Below are positions 7,490 to 15,575 of a stretch of 33,587 nucleotides of DNA, piece after piece. The first letter of the stretch is position 1. Each line of letters begins with the position of its first letter. The DNA is from Kitasatospora phosalacinea (GTDB taxonomy: Bacteria; Actinomycetota; Actinomycetes; Streptomycetales; Streptomycetaceae). The notes beneath the pieces are model-generated. The model was not told where the DNA came from. It saw only the letters and a program-made list of their open reading frames with translations, and ran no database searches. The translations under genes and the position numbers were made by a program. The DNA lies in contig NZ_JNWZ01000077.1 in the NCBI RefSeq assembly GCF_000716545.1, positions 1 through 33,587 on the forward strand, in the 5' to 3' direction.

Positions 7490-8107
7490 ATGACCGAGGC
7501 ACCACCTCCGGACGCACCGCCGAGCCAGGCCGACCTGAGCCGGGACCGGATCGTCGCGGCGGCCACCGCGCTGTTCGCCGAGCACGGCTACGACGGCACC
7601 ACCACCCGGACGATCGCCGCCGCCGCCGGGCTGAACGTGGCCACCGTCGCGTACCACGTGGGCGGCAAGGCCGACCTGTACCGCGAGGTGATGCGGCGGG
7701 CGCACGAGGCCGAGCGGGCGGCGGTGGACGCGGCGCTGCGCGGGTTCGGGGCGCGGGCGGCGGCGGACCCGGCGCGGGCCGCGGTCGCCTTCGCCGACCG
7801 GTACCTGGACTTCTGCCTGGAGCAGCCGCACGTCCCCGCGCTGTGGATGCGCCGCTGGCTGGCGGACGCCGCCGAGTTCGCCGGGCTGGAGGAGGAGTAC
7901 GCCCGGCCGCTGCTGGAGTCGGTGCGCGACCAGCTGGCCCGGGCGCTGCCCGGGGTGTCGCCGGAGCGGGCCGAGCTGGCGGTGTGGACGGTGCTGTGGA
8001 CGGTGCACGGCTTCTGCCGGTCGATGATCCGCGCCCAGGTGCCGCGGTTCCGGGCGCACCTGCACGGGCTGGTGCTGCGCGAGCTGGGGATCGGGGACGC
8101 CCGGTGA
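7490..8107 (+). CDS. TetR-family regulator, first gene of a TetR-MFS-PLP-lyase operon
   Basis: Repressor-type protein of 205 aa. TetR_N occupies residues about 17-65: RDRIVAAATALFAEHGYDG, then TTRTIAAAAGLNVATVAYHV with the recognition helix, and KADLYREVM. The C-terminal domain (about 80-200) is helical, rich in Ala, Arg and Trp, and presumably binds a ligand. The start is fixed by the -10 hexamer 8 nt upstream, implying a leaderless mRNA. Its stop overlaps the GTG of the MFS gene by 4 bp, so the regulator, transporter and enzyme are co-translated. By position it should sense the substrate or product of the pathway encoded downstream. Confidence 0.92.
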   Translation: MTEAPPPDAPPSQADLSRDRIVAAATALFAEHGYDGTTTRTIAAAAGLNVATVAYHVGGKADLYREVMRRAHEAERAAVDAALRGFGARAAADPARAAVAFADRYLDFCLEQPHVPALWMRRWLADAAEFAGLEEEYARPLLESVRDQLARALPGVSPERAELAVWTVLWTVHGFCRSMIRAQVPRFRAHLHGLVLRELGIGDAR

Positions 8108-9462
8108 GCGGCGCGGGCATAGGCCGGCGGCAGCTCGCCGGGTACGCGATCGGCTCGGTCGGGACGGGCATCCACTCGACCGTCCCCGGCCTGCTGCTGC
8201 TGTACTTCATGACCGACGCGCTGGGCGTGCCCGCCGGGGTCGCGGGCCTGGTCGTGGCGCTGCCCAAGGCGTGGGACGCGCTGTTCAACCCGACCGTCGG
8301 CGCCGCCAGCGACCGGGAGGCGCTGCGCACCGGCCGCCGCACCCGGATCCTGCTGGCCGGGGCGCTGGCGCTGCCGGTGGCGTTCGCCGCGATGTTCCTG
8401 TCCCCGCTGACCGGCTCCGGCGCCGCGGCCTGGGTCGCGGTCACCTTCGTGCTGGCCTCCAGCGCCTTCGCGCTGTTCCAGGTCCCGTACGTGGCGCTGC
8501 CCGCCGAGATGTCGGACCGGCCCGAGGTGCGCACCCGGATCACGGTGTGGCGGATCGTCTGCCTGACCGTCGGCATCCTGGTCGCGGGCGGGCTCGCCCC
8601 GGCCGTGGTGTCGCTGGCCGGGGACGGGCGGCGCGGGTACGCGGTGATGGGCGCGGTGGTCGCCGTCCTGCTGCTGGCGACGCTGCTGGTGCCCGCGCTG
8701 GGCTCGCGCCGGGTGCCGGCCCGGCCGGGGCCGGAGCCGCTCGGGCTGCGGGCGGCGCTGCGCACCGCGCGCGGCAACCGGGCGTTCTTCGCGCTGCTGG
8801 GCGCGTTCGTGCTGCAGGCCGCCGCGGTGGCGATCATGCTGGCGGCCGCGCCGTACGCCGCCGCGTACTGGCTGGGCGGGTACGGGCTGACCTCGGTGCT
8901 GTTCGTCTGCCTGGTCGCGCCCAGCGCCGTCGCGGTGCCGCTGTGGGGGCGGGCCGCGGCCCGGTGGGGGCGGCTGCGCTGCCTGGGCGCGGCGACCGTG
9001 CTGTTCGTCCTGGCCTCCGCCGCGCTGTGGCCGGCCGCCGGGACGGGGACGGTGCGCGTCGGCGCGGTGCTGGCGCTGTGCGCGGTGCTGGGCGTGGCGT
9101 ACGCGGCGCTCCAGGTGCTGCCGCTGTCGCTGCTGCCGGACACCGTGCACGCGGACGCGGCGCGCACCGGGCGGCTGCAGTCCGGGGCGTTCACCGGGCT
9201 GTGGACGGCGGGCGAGACGGCCGGGCTGGCCGCCGGGCCCGGCCTGTTCTCGCTGGCGCTGGCCGCCGCCGGGTTCGCCTCCTCCACCACCGACCACCCC
9301 GTCGCGCAGACCCCCGCCGCCCGGGCGGGCGTCCTGCTCGGCTTCAGCCTGGTGCCGGCCCTGCTGATGCTGGCCTCGCTGCCCGCCCTGCGCGCGTACG
9401 GGCGCCGCCGCGAGGCCGCCCCCGCCGTCGTCCCCGACCCGCTCGTTGGAGAACCATCGTGA
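8104..9462 (+). CDS. MFS transporter, MFS_2/GPH-like
   Basis: Twelve-TM integral membrane transporter of 452 aa. The N-terminal segment (about residues 9-32, YAIGSVGTGIHSTVPGLLLL) followed by FMTDALGVPAGVAG and the loop ALFNPTVGAASDRE resemble the sodium:galactoside-type MFS_2 branch, which includes sugar:cation symporters and distant lipid carriers. The loop between TM2 and TM3 carries D-R as in the MFS motif A position. Translation starts at a GTG that overlaps the upstream stop codon (GTGA), and its own stop overlaps the next gene the same way. It probably imports or exports the compound handled by the PLP enzyme. Substrate is unknown. Confidence 0.85.
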   Translation: MSGAGIGRRQLAGYAIGSVGTGIHSTVPGLLLLYFMTDALGVPAGVAGLVVALPKAWDALFNPTVGAASDREALRTGRRTRILLAGALALPVAFAAMFLSPLTGSGAAAWVAVTFVLASSAFALFQVPYVALPAEMSDRPEVRTRITVWRIVCLTVGILVAGGLAPAVVSLAGDGRRGYAVMGAVVAVLLLATLLVPALGSRRVPARPGPEPLGLRAALRTARGNRAFFALLGAFVLQAAAVAIMLAAAPYAAAYWLGGYGLTSVLFVCLVAPSAVAVPLWGRAAARWGRLRCLGAATVLFVLASAALWPAAGTGTVRVGAVLALCAVLGVAYAALQVLPLSLLPDTVHADAARTGRLQSGAFTGLWTAGETAGLAAGPGLFSLALAAAGFASSTTDHPVAQTPAARAGVLLGFSLVPALLMLASLPALRAYGRRREAAPAVVPDPLVGEPS

Positions 9463-10925
9463 CCGACCGTCAGACCGCGCTCCCGGACGCCGGGCGCCCC
9501 GCCGAGGAGCTGCTCGCCGAGCTGCGCGCGCTCACCGCCGCCGACCTGCCCACCCGCGGCGGCCGCACCACCGCGTACACCTACGACGCCGGGCGGCCCG
9601 AGGTGCGGGCCGCCGCGGAGGGCGCCTACCTGGCCATGCTGGAGGTCAACGGGCTGGACCCGACGGCCTTCCCCAGCATCGTCGCGCTGGAGCGGCGGGT
9701 GGTCGGCGCGGTCGCCGCCCGGCTCGGCGGGGACGGGGCCACGCCCGGCATCTTCACCAGCGGCGGCACCGAGTCGATCCTGCTGGCGGTCAAGGCCGCC
9801 CGGGACGCCGGGCCCGGGGTCGCCGAGCCGGAGATCGTGGTGCCCGCGACGGCGCACGCCGCGTTCTTCAAGGCCGGGAAGTACCTGAAGGTGAAGGTCG
9901 TCGCGGTGCCGGTCGACCCGGAGACCTTCCGGGCGGTGCCGGCGGCGATGGCGGCGGCCTGCACCGAGCGGACGGTGCTGGTGGTCGCCTCCGCGCCCTC
10001 GTACGCGCACGGGGTGGTCGACCCGGTCGCGGAGATCGCCGCGGCGGCGGCCGGACGCGGCCTGCCCTGCCACGTGGACGCCTGCGTGGGCGGCTGGCTG
10101 CTGCCCTGGCTCGCCGAGGCCGGTGCCGAGGTGCCCGCGTTCGACCTGTCGGTGCCCGGCGTGACCTCGCTCTCCTGCGACCTGCACAAGTTCGGGTACG
10201 CGCCGAAGGGGGCGTCGGTGCTGCTCTTCCGCGACCAGGCGATGCGGCTGGCCGCGTACTTCGCCTGCGCGCAGTGGCCCGGCTACCCGGTGGTCAACTC
10301 CACCGTCCAGAGCAGCAAGGGCGCCGGTCCGCTGGCCGGCGCCTGGGCCACCCTGCAGGCCCTCGGGGCGGACGGCTACCGGGAGTTGGGGCGTGCGGCG
10401 CTGGCCGCGACCCGGCGGCTGATCGAGGGCGTCGGGGCGATCGACGGGCTGCGGGTGCTCGGCTCGCCGGACGCCTCCCTGGTCGCGATCGGCACCGAGG
10501 GCGAAGACCCGGTGGACCTCTGGGAGTTGGCCGACGAGTCGCGCGCCCGCGGCTTCTTCCTGCAGCCCCAGCTGAGCGTCGACGGCCTGCCCGCCAGCCT
10601 GCACGTCACGCTCACCGGCGTCAGCGGGGACGGCGTGGACGCGCTGCTGGCCGCCCTGCGCGAGAGCACCGCCGCGGTCCGGGCCCGCGGCCCGGTCGCG
10701 CCGCCCGCCGAAATCCTGTCCCTGCTCGACGGGTTGGACTTCGCCGCCCTGGACGACGCGACCTTCGCCGCCCTCCTCCCCGCCACCGGCCTCGACCTCT
10801 CCCCCGGGGCCGCCACCCGGATGGCCGGCGTCAACCGCCTGCTGGACGCGCTGCCCCCGCACCTGCGCGACCAGCTCGCGACGCGGTTCCTGTCGGCGCT
10901 CTACTCCCCCCACCTGGAGGGGTGA
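9459..10925 (+). CDS. PLP-dependent lyase/decarboxylase resembling sphingosine-1-phosphate lyase
   Basis: Fold-type I PLP enzyme of 488 aa. The Schiff-base lysine is K244 within SCDLHKFGYAPKGASVLLFR (239-258), a pattern characteristic of sphingosine-1-phosphate lyases and related group II decarboxylases. Other PLP contacts are visible: TSGGTESILLA (100-110) for the phosphate, H133 for ring stacking and D207 in CHVDACVGGW for the pyridine nitrogen. S1P lyases split phosphorylated long-chain bases into an aldehyde and phosphoethanolamine. The C-terminal 100 residues are helical and extend past the catalytic core. It starts at GTG overlapping the MFS stop by 4 bp, with GGAG 7 nt upstream. A decarboxylase acting on an amino acid is the main alternative. 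Confidence 0.85.
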   Translation: MTDRQTALPDAGRPAEELLAELRALTAADLPTRGGRTTAYTYDAGRPEVRAAAEGAYLAMLEVNGLDPTAFPSIVALERRVVGAVAARLGGDGATPGIFTSGGTESILLAVKAARDAGPGVAEPEIVVPATAHAAFFKAGKYLKVKVVAVPVDPETFRAVPAAMAAACTERTVLVVASAPSYAHGVVDPVAEIAAAAAGRGLPCHVDACVGGWLLPWLAEAGAEVPAFDLSVPGVTSLSCDLHKFGYAPKGASVLLFRDQAMRLAAYFACAQWPGYPVVNSTVQSSKGAGPLAGAWATLQALGADGYRELGRAALAATRRLIEGVGAIDGLRVLGSPDASLVAIGTEGEDPVDLWELADESRARGFFLQPQLSVDGLPASLHVTLTGVSGDGVDALLAALRESTAAVRARGPVAPPAEILSLLDGLDFAALDDATFAALLPATGLDLSPGAATRMAGVNRLLDALPPHLRDQLATRFLSALYSPHLEG

Positions 10926-10944
10926 AGGGCCTCCGGGGGCTCCC

Positions 10945-11610
10945 TCACCGCTGTCGGAGCAGGGCCGCGAGGCCGTCGGCGAGGCGCTGGAGGCCGAACT
11001 CGAAGCGGGAGTCCATGTCCGGGTCGGTGAGGTCGTCGGCGAGGGCGACCAGGTTGGGGTGGGTCTCGGCGGGCAGGGCGCGGAAGACGTCGCCCGCCGC
11101 GCGGGCGGCCTGGCCGCGGCTGGCGCCGGCGGCCTCGGCGGCGGAGAGCGGGGACTGCTCCTGCAGCACGAAGCCCTGGACGTAGGCGGAGAGCAGGTAG
11201 GCGGCCATCGCGGCGTCGGCGTCGGCGAAGCCGGCGGCGCGCAGGCGGTCGAGCTGGTCCTCCAGGACGGCCAGGACGTGCGGGCCGGTGGTGAGCCGTC
11301 CGGCGACGACCTTGGCGGCGTCGCGCCTGGCGAGCAGCAGGGCGCGGTAGCGGCGGCCGTACTCGAGGTACTGCTCGCGCCAACCGCCGGTGCGGGGCGG
11401 GAGTTCGGCGTCGGCGACGAGCGCGTCGCCGAGCAGGTCGAGGAGTTCCTCCTTGTTGCGGACGTGCCAGTAGAGCGAGGCGGCCTGCACGCCGGCCTCG
11501 GCGGCGACCTTGCGCATGGAGAGGCCGGCGAGGCCCTCGCGTTCGAGGACGACCAGCGCGGCGGCGGCGATGCCCTCGCGGGTGAGGGTGCGCGCGGGGG
11601 TCTGGGCCAC
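10945..11610 (-). CDS. TetR-family regulator (TetR_C_1 type) of the divergent efflux gene
   Basis: Repressor-type protein of 221 aa. TetR_N at about residues 8-55: TREGIAAAALVVLEREGLAG, SMRKVAAEAGVQAASLYWHV, RNKEELLDLLGDAL. The remainder follows the C-terminal domain of classical tetracycline repressors (W-R-E-Q-Y near 75, RLTTGPHVLAVLEDQL, LSAYVQGFVLQEQ). A GTG start is chosen because AGGAG lies 5 nt upstream; a start about 16 codons earlier would run into the operator region. Two CTAAC-N3-GTTAG operators lie between this gene and the divergent DHA2 exporter, the classical tetR/tetA arrangement. An exported drug acting as inducer is the expected mechanism, by family analogy. Confidence 0.93.
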   Translation of the reverse strand: MAQTPARTLTREGIAAAALVVLEREGLAGLSMRKVAAEAGVQAASLYWHVRNKEELLDLLGDALVADAELPPRTGGWREQYLEYGRRYRALLLARRDAAKVVAGRLTTGPHVLAVLEDQLDRLRAAGFADADAAMAAYLLSAYVQGFVLQEQSPLSAAEAAGASRGQAARAAGDVFRALPAETHPNLVALADDLTDPDMDSRFEFGLQRLADGLAALLRQR

Positions 11611-11644
11611 GGGTGCTCCTGGGGGCGGCGGAGTGGGTTCGCGC

Positions 11645-11709
11645 TTGCAATCTAACACCGTTAGGGCAATGCTGGGCGCGCGATCGCACCCCCTAACGCC
11701 GTTAGGGGG
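11645..11709 (+). promoter_or_regulatory. Efflux-gene promoter with two CTAAC-N3-GTTAG operators
   Basis: Operator 1, CTAACACCGTTAG (11652-11664), sits between a -35 TTGCAA (11645-11650) and a -10-like AATGCT (11668-11673) spaced 17 bp apart. Operator 2 has the same core, CTAACGCCGTTAG (11693-11705), extended into a perfect palindrome of 10-bp arms around one base (11689-11709), just after the predicted transcription start. On the minus strand the same region drives the tetR gene. Occupancy of both sites should shut off both genes. Confidence 0.8.
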
Positions 11710-11736
11710 CTATTCGGCACGCCCGCAGGGGGAACG

Positions 11737-13284
11737 GTGGACACCAGGAACGACCGGCACAGGTGGCAGGCGCTCGCCACGCTCTGCGTCACGATGTTCA
11801 TGGCGATGCTGGACAACGTCATCGTCAACATCGCGCTCCCCCGGATCGGCCGGGACCTGGACGCGGGCATCAGCGGCCTGCAGTGGGTCGCCGAGGGCTA
11901 CAGCCTGGTGTACGCGGCGCTGCTGCTGACCGGCGGCACGCTCGGCGACCGGTACGGCCGCACCCGGGTGTACCGGCTCGGGCTGGCGCTGTTCACCCTG
12001 GGCTCGGCGGCGGCCGCGCTCGCGGGCGGCACCGGCGCGCTGGTCGCGGCCCGGATGCTGCAGGGCGTGGGCGCGGCGCTGCTGACGCCGGGCAGCCTGG
12101 CGATCCTGCGGCACGTGTTCACCGACGAGAAGGAGCGGGCCCGGGCGATCGGCCTGTGGTCGGGCGTCTCGGCGCTGGGCCTGTCGGTGGGGCCGGTGGT
12201 CGGCGGCCCGATGGTGGACGCGTTCGGCTGGGCCAGCGTGTTCTGGATCAACGTCCCGGTCGGGGCGGTCGCCCTGGTGCTGGCGCACCGCGTCCTGCCA
12301 TCCGTCGCGCCGCGCGGGCGGCGGGTGGACGTGCCGGGCCTGGTGCTGTCCTCGGCCGGGCTGGGCGCGCTGGTGTACGGCCTGATCGAGGGCCCGGGCC
12401 GGGGCTGGACGGACGCCCGGGTGTCGGCCTGCGGGGCGGCCGCGGCGGTGCTGCTGGCGCTCTTCGCGGTGGTCGAACTGCGGTCCGCCGAACCGATGCT
12501 GGAGCTGCGGCTGTTCCGCGACCGGGTGTCGGCGGGGGCGCTGCTGAGCGGGCTGATGGTGAGCTTCGGGATGTTCGGCGCGCTGTTCTTCCTGCCGCTG
12601 ATGCTCCAGGGCGTGATGCGCTGGGCGCCGACCGACGCCGGGTACGCGGGGCTGCCGCTGAGCGGCGTGATCGTGTTCGCGGCCCCGCTGTCGGGCCGGC
12701 TGACGTCCCGTCACGGGCCCCGCCTCCCGCTGGTGCTGGGCATCTCGCTGTGCGCGGCCGGCCTCGGCGGGCTGTCGCTGCACTCGGGGCAGGCGCACTA
12801 CTGGTCGTACGCCTGGACGCTGGTGCTGCTCGGCTTCGGCATGGGCCTGACCTTCACCCCGGTGTCGATCGCGGTGCTCCAGCGGGTCGCCCCGGAGCGC
12901 GCCGGCACGGCCTCCGCCACCGTCAACACGCTGCGCGAACTCGGCGGCGTGCTGGGCATCGCCGTCCTCGGCGCCGTCCTGACCGGGCGGCTCACGGGCG
13001 CGCTGACCGAGACCCTGCGGCGGCGGGGCCTGCCCGTCGACGGCGTGCCGCACGCGGTCTCCGCCCTCACCGGCCGATCCGGTGCCGACGCCGCCCCCGC
13101 CCCGGCGCCCGTCCTGGCCGCCGTCGACGCCTCGTTCGTCGACGCCCTGCACCTGGCGCTGCGCTGCGGCTGCGCCGCCCTGGCCGTCACCGCCGTCGCG
13201 GTCGCCCTGCTGCTGCGCCCCGCCGCGCCCGCGCCCGCTCCCGCGAGCGGGGCACCGGCCCGCGCGACGGCCGGGGCGGCCTGA
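11737..13284 (+). CDS. DHA2-family (EmrB/QacA-type) MFS drug:proton antiporter
   Basis: Inner-membrane multidrug exporter of 515 aa, about 14 TM segments. The TM1 motif LDNVIVNIALPRIG (25-38) is the DHA2 signature. Motif A reads GGTLGDRYGRTRVYRLG (66-82). The antiporter motif C lies in TM5 as LGLSVGPVVGGPMVD. The C-terminus after the last TM is an Ala/Pro-rich tail. GTG start with AGGGGG 5 nt upstream. It is divergent from a TetR repressor and controlled through the double operator at 11652-11709. Substrate is not predictable; drugs or an endogenous antibiotic are usual. Confidence 0.93.
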   Translation: MDTRNDRHRWQALATLCVTMFMAMLDNVIVNIALPRIGRDLDAGISGLQWVAEGYSLVYAALLLTGGTLGDRYGRTRVYRLGLALFTLGSAAAALAGGTGALVAARMLQGVGAALLTPGSLAILRHVFTDEKERARAIGLWSGVSALGLSVGPVVGGPMVDAFGWASVFWINVPVGAVALVLAHRVLPSVAPRGRRVDVPGLVLSSAGLGALVYGLIEGPGRGWTDARVSACGAAAAVLLALFAVVELRSAEPMLELRLFRDRVSAGALLSGLMVSFGMFGALFFLPLMLQGVMRWAPTDAGYAGLPLSGVIVFAAPLSGRLTSRHGPRLPLVLGISLCAAGLGGLSLHSGQAHYWSYAWTLVLLGFGMGLTFTPVSIAVLQRVAPERAGTASATVNTLRELGGVLGIAVLGAVLTGRLTGALTETLRRRGLPVDGVPHAVSALTGRSGADAAPAPAPVLAAVDASFVDALHLALRCGCAALAVTAVAVALLLRPAAPAPAPASGAPARATAGAA

Positions 13285-13436
13285 CGGCGCGTCGGGACGC
13301 CGGATCGGGTGAAGCGGGCGACGGGAACCCGCGTCATCCGTTCCGGTAAAGGAACTGCCAAGGGCGGGCAAGCGTCCTGCCGGGAAAGGGGGTGCGGATG
13401 TGGTGAACGACGGCGGTTCCGGCCGGTGCGTTCGCT

Positions 13437-13442
13437 AGCATG
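13437..13442 (+). promoter_or_regulatory. Candidate -10 element of the type VII-like cassette
   Basis: TAGCAT matches the TANNNT consensus and precedes the GTG start at 13486 by 43 nt, leaving a leader of roughly 37 nt. No good -35 hexamer was found 16-18 bp upstream. It is the best promoter candidate in the 201-bp gap after the efflux gene. Confidence 0.4.
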
Positions 13443-13485
13443 GCGCGCTCAAGTGGTCGGACGGACACCGGCGGTGGGGGATGGC

Positions 13486-13809
13486 GTGCTGAGTGCGGAA
13501 CCAGGCGGCAGCGGCGGCGGGTTCCAGGTGGAACCGGACGAGTTGGACGGGGCGGGGCAGACCGCGGGCGGCGTCGCCGAGCAGGTGCCCGGCGGGACGT
13601 CGCGGGTGCTGGGCGCCTCCGACGACGCCGAGGCGGGGCTGCGCGGCTGGACCACCGGCAGCGAACTCGACGCCTGCACCGACCAGTGGAAGCGGCTGCT
13701 GGACGAGCTCTCCACCGAGATGGACCACCAGGGCGACAACCTGCGGCGCACCGCGGCGAACTACCGCCGTGCCGAGCAGGACGCCGCCGCCGGCCTGACG
13801 GGGCGGTGA
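13486..13809 (+). CDS. Small WXG100/EspC-like type VII secretion target protein
   Basis: Helical protein of 107 aa resembling actinobacterial WXG100/EspC-type secretion targets. It begins with the FQVEPDELDGAGQTAGGVAEQV helix, turns near W55 (GWTTGSELD, close to the W-x-G hairpin turn) and continues in a second long helix. The C-terminus carries Y93-x3-E97 (NYRRAEQ), matching the YxxxD/E type VII export signal. A GTG start is chosen after GGTGGGGG; another in-frame GTG lies four codons upstream. The next gene begins 2 bp after its stop, so the two products probably act together, perhaps as the helical partner that pairs with the hydrolase's WXG domain. Secretion itself is inferred; no ESX machinery genes are in the window. 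Confidence 0.8.
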   Translation: MLSAEPGGSGGGFQVEPDELDGAGQTAGGVAEQVPGGTSRVLGASDDAEAGLRGWTTGSELDACTDQWKRLLDELSTEMDHQGDNLRRTAANYRRAEQDAAAGLTGR

Positions 13810-13811
13810 GC

Positions 13812-15575
13812 ATGGACGTCCCCACGCTCCGCGACGCGGACCCGAACCGGCTGTTCACCGCCGCCGACGCGTACGCCGCGCTGGCCACCGAGTTCTCCGG
13901 CCACGCCGACACCTGGCGCGGCGGCGTCGACGGCCGGGTGAGCGCCTCCGGCTGGACCGGGACCGCCGCGGACAGCGCCAAGCGGTCGCTGTCCCGCACC
14001 ACCGGCAAGCTCACCGCCGCGCACCTGGAACTGGCCCGGATCGCCCCCGTCCTGCGGGAGGGCGCCGAGGCGTTCCTGCTGGCCCGCGCCAAGCTCCGGG
14101 CCGCGCTCGCCGACGCCGACGCGCACGGCTTCACCGTCGCCGACGACGGCGGCGTCTCCTGGCCGCCGCCGAGCGCCGCCGAACGCCACGACCCGGACGC
14201 GCCGGACCGCTCCCGGCAGGGCACCGACCTGCGCGACCGGATCGCCGACGCGCTCTCCGAGGCCGCGCACGCCGACCAGGTCACCGCGCAGCGCCTGCGC
14301 CAGTACACCGAGGACGCCCGCACCGGCGCCGGACTCGACCCGGCCACCGCCGCGCTGCGGCTCAACAGCGCCGTCCTGGACGCGGTCAACCCGTTCGGCG
14401 GCCCCGAGGACCTGGTGCGGGCCGGCATGCCCGGCCAGGACGCCCCGCCGACCGAGGTCAACGCCTGGTGGAAGGCGCTCCCGCCGGACGAGCAGCAGCG
14501 CCTGATCCGGGCGTACCCCCAGGAGCTCGGCAACCGCGACGGCATGCCGACGCCCGCCCGCGACCAGGCCAACCGGATCAACCTGGACCGGCTGGTCGCC
14601 GACCTGTCCTCCCGCCAGGACCTCTCCGACTGGGACCGCAAGAAGCTGGAGGGCTTCCGGGCGATCCAGGGCCGGCTGCGCGACGAGGAGGGCAAGCAGC
14701 CCCCCGCCTACCTGATGGTGATCGGCGACCAGGGCCAGGGCCGGGCCGCCATCGCCTACGGCAACCCGGACACCGCGGACGACGTGGTGGCGTACGTGCC
14801 CGGCCTGAACACCGAGGTCAAGAACATGGGCGGCGGCGACGCCAACCGGGCCCGCGACCTGTGGCAGGCCGCGCACGACACCGACCCGAGCCGCTCCACC
14901 GCCTCGATCGCCTGGCTGGGCTACGACACCCCGCAGATGAAGGGCATCGGCCCCGACATGTTCGCGGTGGCCGACGACGAGCGGGCCAAGCAGGGCGGCG
15001 AGGCGTACCAGGGCTTCCTGCGGGGCCTGCGCGCCTCGCACGAGGGGCAGCCCGCGCACCTGACCGCGCTGGGCCACTCGTACGGCTCGTTCACCGTCGG
15101 GCAGGCCGCGCAGCGCCCCGGCGGCATACCGGCGGACGACGTCATCCTGGTCGGCTCGCCCGGCACCGGCGCGCAGCAGGCCTCGCAGCTGGGCGTCGGC
15201 GCGGACCACGTGTGGGTCGGCGCGGCCCAGAACGACCCGGTCTCACACCTGCCCAGCCACGACGAGGCCGCCGGCGTCGGCATCGGCGCGGGCATCGGCG
15301 GCGTGCTGGCCGGGCCGCTGGGCGCGGTGGCCGGCGGGTTCCTCGGCGACAAGATCGCCGGCGGCGGCGACCCGAACGAGCTGTGGTTCGGCCAGGACCC
15401 GGCCAGCCGCGAGTTCGGGGCGCACCGCTTCGACGTCGCGGACGGGCCGCTGGGCTTCGACTCGCACTCCGACTACTGGAACCAGGGCGACGGCCGGGAC
15501 GGGCACTCGCTGCGCAACATGGGCTTGATCGTCTCCGGCCACGGCGACCGGGTGTCCGGACAGGAGTACCGATGA
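13812..15575 (+). CDS. WXG-like domain fused to a DUF1023-type alpha/beta hydrolase
   Basis: Two-part protein of 587 aa. Residues 1-100 form a helical hairpin with W48-T-G50 (SGWTGTAADSAKRSL), the WXG turn of type VII substrates. A charged helical linker follows, with WW (219-220) and PPDEQQRL. The hydrolase domain spans about 295-587: YLMVIG at 300, AYVPGLNTEV, nucleophile S423 in LGHSYGSFTVG, candidate acid D475 (QNDPVSHLP) and candidate catalytic histidine H552 (FDSHSDYW). Between acid and histidine lies a Gly/Ala-rich hydrophobic insert (489-519) with GxxxG spacing. ATG at 13812 is preferred for its Shine-Dalgarno spacing; GTG at 13806 overlapping the upstream stop is possible. Its stop overlaps the next start (ATGA). 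Probable role: secreted esterase or lipase effector, inferred. Confidence 0.85.
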   Translation: MDVPTLRDADPNRLFTAADAYAALATEFSGHADTWRGGVDGRVSASGWTGTAADSAKRSLSRTTGKLTAAHLELARIAPVLREGAEAFLLARAKLRAALADADAHGFTVADDGGVSWPPPSAAERHDPDAPDRSRQGTDLRDRIADALSEAAHADQVTAQRLRQYTEDARTGAGLDPATAALRLNSAVLDAVNPFGGPEDLVRAGMPGQDAPPTEVNAWWKALPPDEQQRLIRAYPQELGNRDGMPTPARDQANRINLDRLVADLSSRQDLSDWDRKKLEGFRAIQGRLRDEEGKQPPAYLMVIGDQGQGRAAIAYGNPDTADDVVAYVPGLNTEVKNMGGGDANRARDLWQAAHDTDPSRSTASIAWLGYDTPQMKGIGPDMFAVADDERAKQGGEAYQGFLRGLRASHEGQPAHLTALGHSYGSFTVGQAAQRPGGIPADDVILVGSPGTGAQQASQLGVGADHVWVGAAQNDPVSHLPSHDEAAGVGIGAGIGGVLAGPLGAVAGGFLGDKIAGGGDPNELWFGQDPASREFGAHRFDVADGPLGFDSHSDYWNQGDGRDGHSLRNMGLIVSGHGDRVSGQEYR

